A DNA stretch of 64,000 bases from NCBI RefSeq assembly GCF_019279795.1, contig NC_056727.1, forward strand, positions 1,205,922,327 to 1,205,986,326, read 5' to 3'. Source of the stretch: Protopterus annectens. Its lineage: Eukaryota > Chordata > Ceratodontiformes > Protopteridae. How positions within the stretch are numbered: the stretch's first letter is position 1; the number at the start of each line of letters is the position of its first letter. The notes under the pieces are model-generated. The model did no database searches, was not told the origin of the DNA, and saw only the letters and a program-made list of their open reading frames with translations. Shown here one piece after another: positions 11,928 through 23,161 of the stretch. The translations under genes and the position numbers were made by a program.

Positions 11928-12790
11928 ATGTTTGATGAATTGCTAGCAGAGAGGCCTGTAAGTTCAAACACACTCCAGGAACTCCTGCAGCTTGGAATCT
12001 TACTGGAAAATGGTAAAAACTGCAGAAACCTGTCAAGCCTATCAAACCAGTTGACAATCAGACATGGGAAGCATATTAAAAGGAAAAGATGTAAAAGGTC
12101 AAGAAAGAGAGGCTCTAGAGCAGGAATTAAGGCCAGACTGAAAAGAAATCCACACAGGCTTGCACTTCCTTCTGTGCTGCTGGCAAATGTACAAAATGTA
12201 CACTCACTGGAAAGCAAGATGGACTATTTAAGGATGGATCTTTCCACACAATCTAAGCTAAGACATAGTTGTTTACTTGTGTTCACTGAAACGTGGTTGA
12301 ACTCAAATATAAATGATAGTACAATATATGTGAAGGGGATGTCATTATTTCTTGCTGACAGAAATCAGTTTCCCTGTGGCAAATCTCATGGAGGGGGTGT
12401 TTGTGTGTATATCAACAAGAACTGGTGTACTAACTGTGAAATAATCACCTCTCACTGCTCAGAGAACATTGAGTTCATGTCACTAAAATGTAGACCCTTC
12501 TATTTGCCTAGGGAATTCAATGAAGTGAGCATAACAGCCGTTTACATCCCCCTTAGTGTAATACCAATGTGGCATTGAACATTGTATATCTGTCAATAAA
12601 TGACCTCCAGAATAAGAACCCTCAGTTTGCCCATATAATTGCAGGTGATTTCAGTCAAGCTGACTTGAAATCCATATTACCCCATTTCCATCAACATGTG
12701 AACTTTACAACAAGTAGGGTGAACACTGGATAATGTGTACACAAATGTAAAACTGACCTACAAAGCAGTACCTTATCCACATCTGGGCAA
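11928..12790 (+). pseudogene. LINE apurinic endonuclease domain
   Basis: It has a basic run (KRKRCKRSRKRGSRAG) then LANVQNVHSLESKMDYLR, VFTETWLN, ADRNQFPCGKSHGGGVCVY and CRPFYLPREF, followed by IIAGDFSQADLK after a frame change. These match the APE-type endonuclease of L2/Rex-like LINEs (N, E, GGG and GDF motifs). Frame changes and stops downstream make it inactive. Confidence 0.87.
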
Positions 12791-13149
12791 CTCAGACCAT
12801 CTGGCCATCATGCTGCTTCCTGCATACACACCACTGCTGGAAAGGGGAAAACCTACAACCAAACAAGTAAGGACATGGCCTGAGGGAACAGTTATGGCAC
12901 TACAGGACTGATTTGAATGTACGGATGGGTCAGTGTTTAGAGATTCAGCTGTAAAGAACCACCATATTGACCTGGAGGAGTATACGGAATCTGTAATGGC
13001 CTATATTTCAAAATGTTTAGATCATGTAACAGTCATCAAATGTATCATCATGCGTGGCTAATCAATAGCCATGGCTGTCTGGTGAAGTATACGAGTTCCT
13101 AAAGGCACGAAATGCTGCATTTAAATCAAAAGATAAGGATGCCTTAAGA

Positions 13150-14640
13150 GTGGCCAGAGAAAATCTAAGTAGAAGTATAAAGGAGGCTAAGAGGACCTAT
13201 GGGTGTAAAATTCAGGGACACTTCTCTGACCACAGGGACTCCAGACATCGCTGGCAAGACACAGAAGCCATAACCGACTACAGGCCTGCATCCTCCCCAT
13301 GTGATAACACAGAATTTCTGAACAAACTAAATGCCAACTTCAGCAGATTTGATATGGACAACAACACTGTGCCAAATAAGCTCCCTGTTGAACATGTTGA
13401 GGAGGTGCTATGTCTAAGAACATCTGATGTTCTGAAGACCCTGAGGTGAGTAAACCCAAGAAAAGTAACTGGTCCTGATAATATTATGGGAAGGGTTTTA
13501 AGAGACTGTGCTACCCAACTGTCCACTGTACTTACAGATATATTCCACGCATCCCTGCAACTAGCCATTGTACCAAGTTGCTTCAAAACTATGACAATCA
13601 TTCCCTTACCCAAAAACTCCCAACCGACAAGCCTAAATGATTACCGGCCGGTTGCTCTTACATCAACAGTAATGAAGTGTTTTGAGCGGTTGATCAAGAA
13701 CCATATCTCTTTAAGCCTACCTGCAACACTGGATACATTACAGTTTGCTTATAGGTCTAACTGCTGCATGGGTGATGCAATAGCTATAGCACTTAATGAA
13801 TCTCTGGCACATCTAGAGAACAAGAATTGCTTTGTCAGAATATTGTTCATCAATTTTAGTTCTGCCTTTAACACTGTCATCCCCCAGAATCTGATATCAA
13901 AGCTAATCCAGCTGGGCATCAACACCCTCCATGTAACTGGATACTGGACTTTCTCATCAACAGACCCCAGAAAGTATGTGTGGAAAATAACAGTTCAATC
14001 AGTATTAAATTGAGCACGGGTGTCCCTCAGGGCTGTGTCCTGAGTCCTCCGCTGTTCACCTTGTTGACGTGCAACTGCATGGCCAAGCATGAATCCAACA
14101 AAATTATCAAGTTCACAGATGATACCACTGTCGTAGTTCTTGTCAGAAATGGTGAGGAGACAGCCTACAGGGATGAAGTGGAGCATCTGATAGGCTGGTG
14201 CGACAGCAACAATCTGGCCTTAAATGTAAGCAAGACCAAAGAATTAATAGTGGACTTCAGGAGGACTCAGGAGATACATCAACCTCTGGAAATTAAGGGG
14301 TGGCAGTGGAAAGAGTCAAAAACACCAAGTTCCTGGGGGTGCACATCTCAGATGACCTATCCTGGTCGACTCATATTAGCCACACAGTGAAGAAGGCACA
14401 ACAATGTCTGTACTTCCTATGGAAATTGAGGAAGGCAAACCTGTTTCAGTCTATCCTCAAAACCATCTACAGGGGGACTATCGACAGCATCCTCTCTAAT
14501 AATATCATAGTTTGGTATGGTAACTGCAAAGCATCTGACCACAAAGCTCTCCTGAATGTAGTTAGGATAGCATTGATTCCTCGCTCCCATCCATGGATGA
14601 TCTTCATGAGACTCGGTGTGTGGGAAGGGCTAGGAAGATA
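13150..14640 (+). pseudogene. LINE reverse transcriptase domain
   Basis: Motifs in order are: KVTGPDNI (about 13460), [20 protein letters not shown] (about 13635), [19 protein letters not shown] in the position of catalytic motif [16 protein letters not shown] (about 14015), FTDDTTVV in place of FADDT (about 14115), and [15 protein letters not shown] (about 14310). The frame changes between the blocks. The domain order and LGV motif are those of the CR1/L2 group. Confidence 0.9.
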
Positions 14641-15354
14641 ATCAACGATCCCACTCACATGGCCCATGGCATGTACTTTCACCTTTCTTCAGGCAGATGG
14701 TATCGCAGCTTACACTGCAAAATATCTGGACTGAACAGGAGCTTCTTCCCTCTATCCATAAGACCAATGAACTTGAATGCCAGGCATGACAGTGAATAAT
14801 TAGATCAATATGTCACTTACTGTGAAGTATCAGCTATAGTAATCACACTGGCAAATTGCTTCAGTAACTGGTACAGTTAGCCATCTCTTATTCTATTACT
14901 TCCTAAATATGCAATAGTCAGGAGTGAGTCACCACTCCATACATGTGCAATATGAACTTCAGAATATATCATCCTACAACTGATGAAGTGCAATATTCTA
15001 AGCAATCACAATGTGAAGTCATAGTCTTGCAGTACCTACTAGTATAATACTGTCTAATGTCTTCCTGTCCAATTGTGGTAATTTATTGTGTTGTTAATAT
15101 TTTAATTATTACTGCATGTGCATTAGTCTTGCTGTCATTCAAACTATGTGTTCATTGTTATGTATTGCACAGGGATCAACGCAACATAATTTTGTTCAGC
15201 TTGCACTGCTGTGTATAGCTGATCGACAATAAAGTTTACTTTGACTTTAAACATATTCCAGATGGATAGAACAACATAATTTGCTGCATTCATATTTACA
15301 AAAGGGTATGGCAGTTACAAATGAAATTATCTGAAGTATGACTGTTTATTACTG

Positions 15355-15422
15355 TAAGCGCTTTCGGCTGAAATAATACTCAGCCTTCATCAGACAACGT
15401 ACGTAACACTCAGCAGCACTTA
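15355..15422 (-). ncRNA. Hammerhead-ribozyme-like motif at the PLE 3' end (left copy)
   Basis: On the minus strand, CTGATGA (15387-15393), a stem of GGCTGA/TCAGCC, and GAAA (15362-15365) form the conserved hammerhead core. Flanking TAAGTGCT and AGCGCTTA can pair over 8 positions, including one G-U. The base expected at the cleavage position reads G, which is atypical, so activity is uncertain. PLE terminal repeats are known to carry hammerheads. Confidence 0.6.
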
Positions 15423-15791
15423 TATATAACAACTCAAGTTAAAACACATAAATCAATTAACCTATTAAAGAACAAAATCAATTAAGACTTATAAAACATT
15501 AACATTCAAGCTTCAAAGGGCTGAAATTTCAGCCATACAATAAAATTAATTTTTCAATAATCATTTTATATGATTATAAGAAATAAATAACCACCATAAA
15601 TAAATATCAATTATTAACTTGTCACAAGACATAAAAAATGGAAAAGTGAACAAACAAACATACCTTACCAACTCAAATTTGACATTGGTTATAATACTAC
15701 ATTAATTTATAAATAATTTAATTTAGATCCTAAACCTTCATAAGCTTTAAAAATTAATGACCTAAGTGATTAATACTCACAAACTAAATAT

Positions 15792-18103
15792 TCATCTCAG
15801 TAAAGCTTTAAGCTTGAGAATACACTTAATGGAAGCATAATCATTTAAACCTGGGGGAATCTGTGCAGATGTTCTAATCTGCCAAAACAATTCCTGCTCC
15901 TCTAAATGGAGCTGCCACGGACCCCCTCTAATATCAATTTTAATCTGATGGGCAACAGTAAACAGAAAACAATGTTCTGGATGCTCCAAAATGTGCCTAG
16001 CCAGTGCGTTGGTCAAATCCTTCCTCCCTATGGCATATTGATGTTCATAAATTCTCTTTCTTAACCTCCTCTCAGTTTTGCCAATATAGAAAGAGGGACA
16101 TTTCTCACATAAGGCCACATATACTACCCCACTAGATTCACAATTATAGTTGCCATTAATGAAAAAACTTTTCTTGTTGACATTAATTTTATTGCCAGGT
16201 AGAACGTACTTGCATTGAGAGCACATGCCACATTTTTGCATCCCTACTACCTTTTGTTTAATAACAGGCCTACTCTTTTCAACAAGACCTTTTAAATTGT
16301 CACCCCTTCTATATGCAAATCTTGGGTGTGTACCTAATATTTTAACCAACGCTCTATCCTCTAGGATGATGTTCCAATTCTTAACTAGAATTTCCCTAAT
16401 AACTTGATAATCAACACTATATGTGAATAGAAAATTGATCCTAGGTAAGGTCGAAATAGTCTTGTTTGTAATTAACTTAGATGGCCTATCCATCGTACCA
16501 CCACTCAACAGGAGCAAAAAATGCCCATTACATCTTTTAACCTGCACTTCATCCTTTAGCTGTTTTATTAGACGGGCTGGATACCCTCTACTCAAAAACA
16601 TTTTTCCTATGTTGTCACATTCGCTAGTAAAATCAACCTCCTCTGATATCATCCGGGCAGCCCTACAAGCTGCCTTTTTACTACACTTCTTTTTTGGTGG
16701 AGGGGGTAGCAACTTGAAAAATGAAGATAACTATTTGAGTGGGTTGGCTTTCTATAAATCAAAGATTTGAACCTTTTGTTAACTTTATCCTTACATATTT
16801 TTACATCTAAAAAATTCATTTCATCTATTCCTATAGAGTACGTGAACTCTAAAAAGTCAGTCATACTAGAAATGCTGTCTATGAAGTCAAGTATTAGATT
16901 CAGAGGTCCTTTCCAGATGAAACACATGTCATCTTGGTATCTAGTATACCAAGTGACATGTTGTTGATACATTACATTATTAAACAGAAACTGATGTTCC
17001 CAAAACGCCATTACACTATTTGCAAAGCTACACCCACATGGTGACCCCATAGCTATCCCAGTGTTTTGAAGAAAAAAATGGTTCTTAAACACTAAAAAAT
17101 TGTTGGATAACACCAACTCTAAGAGAGTCTCCACAACATACATCTGTACATTAGAAGCGTTTTTATCCAACATAAAATTCCTAGTCCAATCAATACCCAA
17201 TTGGTGAGGAATCACTGGATAAAGATCTTTCACATCAACTACTAGGAAGACATACTCTGAGCTGTATTCAATTTTGTTAAGATTCTCCAAAAAGTCCCAA
17301 GAATCTTTACAAATCTGGGGTTCACCATGTGACATAGGTTTAAGAATCCCATCAACATATTTGGCACAAGAATAAGTAATAGATCCTCTCCCATCTACTA
17401 TTGGCCTAAGTGGAGGATCTGCTAGGTTTTTATGAATTTTTGGTGTACCAAATATGGTGGGAATCTTGGGGGCTGGCATAGACAAAAAATGAAAGGTATT
17501 ACAATCAATACTCCCTTCCAAGAACAGGTCGTCCAAAATCCCCCTGATTTTCTTATAAGCTACATGTATCTCATTCAAACTGGAAGTCAAATATACATCA
17601 GACTGCAGATGTTTTAACATCTTACTGTCATATAAGTATTCATCCATGAAAACCAGACCCCCACCCTTATCTGGCTTCATGACTCTGACTTTACAATCAT
17701 ACAAAAGTGAAATGAAATCTAGTTCATTTTTTGAGATGTTACTTCTCATTTTACTACAGGAGTTACTAGTGTTCAATCTAGCCCTTAGATCTATATTGCA
17801 GACCTTTTCAAAAGTGTTTAATACACAATTCAATGGTGGATTAAATACACTTGAAACCGTGAAGGTATTACAAAGAGCAGGTGTGTTTCCTAAAGAAGCT
17901 GCCAAATTCAACTTCCTAACATACAATTTTAAATCAATGATAGTTTTAACTAGTTCACCCCTTCAGTCTGGGATAAACGACAACCCTTTTGAAAAAAAGT
18001 CAATTACAGGTTGGTCAACAGTCAACACCGTATAACTGTATATTTTAAAGTCACAATTTTGACTTGTAAGAATCGTGGGTCCCATCATTAGAGGGAACGT
18101 CAT
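15792..18103 (-). pseudogene. PLE ORF2 (RT plus GIY-YIG), left copy
   Basis: Same protein as at 19798-22110, in the opposite orientation, starting at the ATG complement at 18101-18103. The RT block covers about 17926-16650 and the C-terminal block with CGMCSQCKYVLPG and FYIGKTERRLRKRIYEH covers 16712-15792. A single-base length difference from the right copy, near 16670, shifts the frame between them. It also shares an early in-frame stop with the right copy, so both derive from a template that already had it. Near 16390 this copy reads glutamine where the right copy has a stop. Confidence 0.9.
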
Positions 18104-18418
18104 CTCCTCCATTGGTTCCCTCTCCTCCTCCTCTGTGCTTGACCCCTGTTGTTTGTTTGGGTGTTGTTGTTCCTTGGCCTGTTGTTGTCCCTGGGAAAAC
18201 CCTGATCATTTCCATTTTGGGCGGATGTTTGAATTTGGTTTTGGCCATGCCCGTTATTGTCACTATTATTATTATTATTATTAGTTTGGTTCCTAATACA
18301 TTCGCTCCTACGAACTGGAAGCTGTTCTTGATTACCATTATCTTCAGTAGTGGTGACTGTATCATTAACTACCCCTCTCTTAAATAGATTATGTCCCACT
18401 ATTGGGGGAGGGGGATAG
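18100..18418 (-). pseudogene. ORF1 C-terminal remnant, left PLE copy
   Basis: Minus-strand frame beginning at the truncation point. It encodes an asparagine-rich stretch (an N run from ATT/AAT triplets) and the basic end QAQRRRRGNQW. It corresponds to the last ~100 residues of ORF1 in the right copy. Confidence 0.85.
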
Positions 18419-18498
18419 TCCGTGCCGTTTTACCAGTTCGTTTCCGCTTGGTTTTGTTTTTGTTTTAAGGTTTAGTTGTTATTTTTCTTTTCGTGTTT
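18419..18498 (+). repeat. 5' pseudo-LTR segment of the PLE
   Basis: It begins TCCGTGCCGTTTTACCAG. A 47 bp block (18419-18465) and a 23 bp block (18476-18498, TTGTTATTTTTCTTTTCGTG...) both recur after the 3' end at 22560-22606 and 22637-22659. The middle differs (10 bp here, 30 bp there). Confidence 0.85.
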
Positions 18499-18544
18499 GT
18501 GGTCTATCTTCTTTGAGAAGCCTGGTGGTAGCAGAGTTACTGGT

Positions 18545-19801
18545 ATGCAGAATGGGCATAATAGGACTGCTTTGCAGCTACTGTTTTCGCAAGATGAAGA
18601 GCGAGACTTTAATCCCATTAATACTTCTAATGCCATTAATAACTCTGATGAAGCGAATGCTTTGGGCAATTTAACCACGTTAGTTAACCTTTTGTCAACT
18701 AGAGTTGACGATTTGTCACAAAAAGTTGAGCAGAATGTTAATAGGAACTCTTCAGGCATCTCAGTGGTGTCTAGAGGGAACATTGAAGTGAATGCTCTTC
18801 CTGGAATACGCCAGGAGAATCAGTCGTCGCTTCAGCCCATGAGCAGTTTACCTAAGCAACTTGATGCCAATAGAAACATACGTAGGGCCAGTGGGGATGG
18901 AATTCGTGAACAAGGTCATGAGTCACCTGTGATAGTAAATGGTGTCAGTAATTCGACTGTTATTCCTTCTATGGCAAATGTTTTGGGTAAAAAAGATTTC
19001 TTTGGTCCATCTAATAATCCCAATGAGAGGATCTTAAACCAAGAAGGTGCGGTGAGTAATTTTGTGGATAAATTTAATATTTTTGACCAGAAACTGTTTA
19101 GGTGTAAGAAACTGCAACTTGAGGTTGCATACCTACAGGAATGTATTTCTAAGAAAGTAATTCCTAAAGGATTACGCCAATGGCGTTATCCTGCTGGTTT
19201 GGTCAACAATTCTTTATATCATAAAGAACTGCTAGCCCTATTTGACACGCAGGGTTTTGATTTTTTGTTGTCACTGATCAACTTCTATGGTTCGGAAATT
19301 ATAGGACTTAAAGAAGAATTAGAAATTCTTGAGACTGGTTTACTGCAAGACAATGACTTTGCATGATATAAATATGATTATTTAAGAATTTTTTCGAGCA
19401 TTGAAGCATCTATTGCTAAATTGATTGTCAATAAAAAACGTAAGATGGACAGAGACATTCATGATTATGAAAACAACAAAGCCTATCCCCCTCCCCCAAT
19501 AGTGGGACATAATCTATTTAAGAGAGGGGTAGTTAATGATACAGTCACCACTACTGAAGATAATGGTAATCAAGAACAGCTTCCAGTTCGTAGGAGCGAA
19601 TGTATTAGGAACCAAACTAATAATAATAATAATAATAGTGACAATAACGGGCATGGCCAAAACCAAATTCAAACATCCGCCCAAAATGGAAATGATCAGG
19701 GTTTTCCCAGGGACAACAACAGGCCAAGGAACAACAACACCCAAACAAACAACAGGGGTCAAGCACAGAGGAGGAGGAGAGGGAACCAATGGGGGAGATG
19801 A
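18545..19801 (+). pseudogene. PLE ORF1, ~419 codons, one internal stop
   Basis: No enzymatic domain is recognised. The first ATG in frame is at 18545 (MQNGHNRTALQLLF). Residues ~40-65 (ALGNLTTLVNLLSTRVDDLSQKVEQ) have coiled-coil-like heptad spacing. A later part (LRQWRYPAGLVNN, FLLSLINFYGSEIIGLKEEL) is hydrophobic and helical in character. After one in-frame TGA (19364-19366) the same frame continues into an N/Q-rich, basic tail ending QAQRRRRGNQWGR. Oligomerisation plus a basic nucleic-acid-binding tail suggests a chaperone-like role, by analogy with LINE ORF1; this is inference. Its stop overlaps the ORF2 start as ATGA. Confidence 0.72.
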
Positions 19802-22110
19802 CGTTCCCTCTAATGATGGGACCCACGATTCTTACAAGTCAAAATTGTGACTTTAAAATATACAGTTATACGGTGTTGACTGTTGACCAACCTGTAATTG
19901 ACTTTTTTTCAAAAGGGTTGTCGTTTATCCCAGACTGAAGGGGTGAACTAGTTAAAACTATCATTGATTTAAAATTGTATGTTAGGAAGTTGAATTTGGC
20001 AGCTTCTTTAGGAAACACACCTGCTCTTTGTAATACCTTCAGGGTTTCAAGTGTATTTAATCCACCATTGAATTGTGTATTAAACACTTTTGAAAAGGTC
20101 TGCGATATAGCTCTAAGGGCTAGATTGAACACTAGTAACTCCTGTAGTAAAATGAGAAGTAACATCTCAAAAAATGAACTAGATTTCATTTCACTTTTGT
20201 ATGATTGTAAAGTTAGAGTCATGAAGCCAGATAAGGGCGGGGGTCTGGTTTTCATGGATGAATACTTATATGACAGTAAGATGTTAAAACATCTGCAGTC
20301 TGACATATATTTGACTTCCAGTTTGAATGAGATACATGTAGCTTATAAGAAAATCAGGGGGATTTTGGACGACCTGTTCTTGGAAGGGAGTATTGATTGT
20401 AATACCTTTCATTTTTTGTCTATGCCAGCCCCCAAGATTCCCACCATATTTGGTACACCAAAAATTCATAAAAACCTAGCAGATCCTCCACTTAGGCCAA
20501 TAGTAGATGGGAGAGGATCTATTACTTATTCTTGTGCCAAATATGTTAATGGGATTCTTAAACCTATGTTACATGGTGAACCCCAGATTTGTAAAGATTC
20601 TTGGGACTTTTTGGAGAATCTTAACAAAACTGAATACAGCTCGGAGTATGTCTTCCTAGTAGTTGATGTGAAAGATCTTTATCCAGTGATTCCTCACCAA
20701 TTGGGTATTGATTGGACTAGGAATTTTATGTTGGATAAAAACGCTTCTAATGTACAGATGTATGTTGTGGAGACTCTCTTAGAGTTGGTGTTATCCAACA
20801 ATTTTTTAGTGTTTAAGAACCAATTTTTTCTTCAAAACACCGGGATAGCTATGGGGTCACCATGTGGGTGTAGCTTTGCAAATAGTGTAATGGCGTTTTG
20901 GGAACATCAGTTTCTGTTTAATAATGTAATGTATCAACAACATGTCACTTGGTATACTAGATACCAAGATGACATGTGTTTCACCTGGAAAGGACCTCTG
21001 AATCTAATACCTGACTTCATAGACAGCATTTCTAGTATGACTGACTTTTTAGAGTTCACGTACTCTATAGGAATAGATGAAATGAATTTTTTAGATGTAA
21101 AAATATGTAAGGATAAAGTTAACAAAAGGTTCAAATCTTTGATTTATAGAAAGCCAACCCACTCAAATAGTTATCTTCATTTTTCAAGTTGCCACCCCCT
21201 CCACCAAAAAAGAAGTGTAGTAAAAGGGCAGCTTGTTAGGGCTGCCCGGATGATATCAGAGGAGGTTGATTTTACTAGTGAATGTGACAACATAGGAAAA
21301 ATGTTTTTGAGTAGAGGGTATCCAGCCTGTCTAATAAAACAGCTAAAGGATGAAGTGCAGGTTAAAAGATGTAATGGGCATTTTTTGCCCCTGTTGAGTG
21401 GTGGTATGATGGATAGGCCATCTAAGTTAATTACAAACAAGACTATTTCGACCTTACCTAGGATCAATTTTCTATTCACATATAGTGTTGATTATTAAGT
21501 TATTAGGGAAATTCTAGTTAAGAATTGGAACATCATCCTAGAGGATAGAGTGTTGGTTAAAATATTAGGTACACACCCAAGATTTGCATATAGAAGGGGT
21601 GATAATTTAAAAGGTCTTGTTGAAAAGAGTAGGCCTGTTATTAAACAAAAGATAGTAGGGATGCAAAAATGTGGCATGTGCTCTCAATGCAAGTACGTTC
21701 TACCTGGCAATAAAATTAATGTCAACAAGAAAAGTTTTTTCATTAATGGCAACTATAATTGTGAATCTAGTGGGGTAGTATATGTGGCCTTATGTGAGAA
21801 ATGTCCCTCTTTCTATATTGGCAAAACTGAGAGGAGGTTAAGAAAGAGAATTTATGAACAGCAATATGCCATAGGGAGGAAGGATTTGACCAACGCACTG
21901 GCTAGGCACATTTTGGCGCATCCAGAACATTGTTTTCTGTTTACTGTTGTCCATCAGATTAAAACTGATATTAGAGAGGGTCCGTGGCAGCTCCATTTAG
22001 AGAAGCAGGAATTGTTTTGGCAGATTAGAACATCTGCACAGATTCCTCCAGGTTTAAATGATTATGCTTCCATTAAGTGTATTCTCAAGCTTAAAGCTTT
22101 ACTGAGATGA
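19798..22110 (+). pseudogene. PLE ORF2: reverse transcriptase plus GIY-YIG endonuclease, ~770 codons
   Basis: The ATG at 19798 overlaps the ORF1 stop (ATGA), suggesting coupled translation. N-terminal FSKGLSFIPD is the PLE signature. RT motifs are MKPDKGGG (~20220), FGTPKIHKN and LRPIVDGRGS (~20450-20520), VVDVKDLYP (~20660), AMGSPCGCSFAN (~20850), TRYQDDM (~20957, catalytic), EMNFLDVK (~21080) and YRKPTHSNSYLHFSS (~21150). The C-terminus has CGMCSQCKYVLPG, then GVVYVALCEKCPSFYIGKT and RLRKRIYE, which form the GIY-YIG nuclease that nicks the target DNA. The protein resembles the telomerase-related RTs of PLEs. Two in-frame stops break it: one near residue 46, shared with the left copy, and one between RT and nuclease. 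Confidence 0.93.
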
Positions 22111-22478
22111 ATATTTAGTTTGTGAGTATTAATCACTTAGGTCATTAATTTTTAAAGCTTATGAAGGTTTAGGATCTAAATTAAATTATTTATAAATTAA
22201 TGTAGTATTATAACCAATGTCAAATTTGAGTTGGTAAGGTATGTTTGTTTGTTCACTTTTCCATTTTTTATGTCTTGTGACAAGTTAATAATAGATATTT
22301 ATTTATGGTGGTTATTTATTTCTTATAATCATATAAAATGATTATTGAAAAATTAATTTTATTGTATGGCTGAAATTTCAGCCCTTTGAAGCTTGAATGT
22401 TAATGTTTTATCGTCTTAATTGATTTTGTTCTTTAATAGGTTAATTGATTTATGTGTTTTAACTTGAGTTGTTATATA

Positions 22479-22546
22479 TAAGTGCTGCTGAGTGTTACGT
22501 ACGTTGTCTGATGAAGGCTGAGCATTATTTCAGCCGAAAGCGCTTA
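22479..22546 (+). ncRNA. Hammerhead-ribozyme-like motif at the PLE 3' end (right copy)
   Basis: CTGATGA at 22508-22514, stem GGCTGA/TCAGCC (22516-22521 with 22530-22535), GAAA at 22536-22539, and possible outer stem TAAGTGCT (22479-22486) with AGCGCTTA (22539-22546). The core matches the hammerhead consensus. The cleavage-site base is G rather than the usual H, so it may be inactive, or may act with a different strand pairing or as a dimer. Confidence 0.62.
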
Positions 22547-22559
22547 CAGTAATAAACAG

Positions 22560-22659
22560 TCCGTGCCGTTTTACCAGTTCGTTTCCGCTTGGTTTTGTTT
22601 TTGTTTCTGATAGTAGCTACCTAAGTAAAATGAATGTTGTTATTTTTCTTTTCGTGTTT
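22560..22659 (+). repeat. 3' repeat of the PLE leader (partial tandem copy)
   Basis: It repeats the leader at 18419-18498 with a different 30 bp middle (CTGATAGTAGCTACCTAAG...). It is directly followed by the right-hand target duplication. Confidence 0.82.
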
Positions 22660-22809
22660 GAAGTACGACTGTCACAGATGTGATGATCCTTAAAGAGGTA
22701 ATTTCTTACAGGAGAAGAATATCCATGCACATTTGTCCAGAAAGTTAGGGAAATGTCATTTAAAGACAACCTTTAGAGTTCCTTGTAGCATGAATGTACT
22801 TAGATATTG

Positions 22810-23061
22810 TTGTTTGTCTTGTTTTACCATTGAAGATGAACAGGTGGGGTGTAGTTCGTTTATATGCTTTATTGCATAGAAACACATCAGGATGGATAGC
22901 AGCAGTACAAAATATAAACAAACTGATTAATTGACAGACTACACAGATATACATGCTTACATCTCAACAGCTTACTACAAAATGGCAGTCAGTTTGGTAT
23001 GTGCTCAGTATTTTGTACACATGTGCAAGTACATGGAAAGCTTCTTAAAGGTATACATACA
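22810..23061 (-). repeat. 3' LTR of the second gypsy fossil
   Basis: It shares long blocks with 28392-28897: TCTTGTTTTACCATTGAAG, CGTTTATATGCTTTATT, GACAGACTACACAGA, CTACAAAATGGCAGTCAG and GGAAAGCTTCTTAAAGG. Confidence 0.85.
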
Positions 23062-23161
23062 TATTGTTCTACATCCTCTTTCTTTAATGAATTGCACACA
23101 ATGAAATGACATTTGAAAAGAAACATGCAATTGTACAGGCAATAAGAAATAAACACAACGC

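Larger units (their letters stand above)
11760..15250 (+). mobile_element. L2/CR1-group LINE, broken
   Basis: A plus-strand non-LTR element with endonuclease then reverse transcriptase segments and a 3' end at AATAAAGTTTACTTTGACTTT (15228-15250), the TTTGACT-type tail seen in fish L2-like LINEs. Coding is interrupted many times. The left limit is uncertain; 11503-11870 has no clear coding sequence and may be its 5' untranslated part. Confidence 0.85.
15346..18418 (-). mobile_element. Left PLE copy, 5'-truncated
   Basis: Read on the minus strand, it starts inside the ORF1 C-terminal region (junction at 18418/18419), runs through ORF2 and ends at the 3' terminus near 15346. Homology with the right copy stops exactly where the right copy's own 5' sequence (TCCGTGCCGTTTTACCAG) begins. 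Confidence 0.92.
18419..22559 (+). mobile_element. Right PLE copy, full structure with ORF1 and ORF2
   Basis: The plus-strand element has a 5' leader (18419-18544), ORF1 (18545-19801), ORF2 (19798-22110), a 3' untranslated region, and a 3' terminus with a hammerhead-like motif and AATAAA. The leader start is repeated directly after the 3' end (22560-22659), so the unit is a partial tandem, as in PLE pseudo-LTRs. Three in-frame stops in total (one in ORF1, two in ORF2) mean that this copy is probably inactive, although otherwise well preserved. Confidence 0.9.
15332..22672. mobile_element. Composite insertion: two head-to-head PLE copies with one target duplication
   Basis: The sequence TGAAGTAYGACTGT occurs at 15332-15345 (Y=T) and 22659-22672 (Y=C). 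Everything between is PLE sequence. Minus-strand copy 15346-18418 is almost the reverse complement of 19485-22559, with ~3.07 kb arms, only scattered substitutions and a ~1.07 kb central spacer carrying ORF1. A single duplication around the pair implies that it entered as one event. Near-identity of the arms makes it the youngest large insertion here. PLEs are known to insert as partly tandem or inverted copies. Confidence 0.85.

Noticed and set aside
18100-18399. Asn-rich or Tyr-rich proteins in both orientations at 18.1-18.4 and 19.5-19.8 kb
   Set aside because: The Tyr/Ile-rich frames are the reverse strand of the ORF1 ATT/AAT triplet run; only the Asn-rich sense frame fits the element.
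19798-22110. Host telomerase reverse transcriptase
   Set aside because: The RT is fused to a GIY-YIG domain and lies in a repeated element with terminal repeats, which identifies a Penelope-like element.
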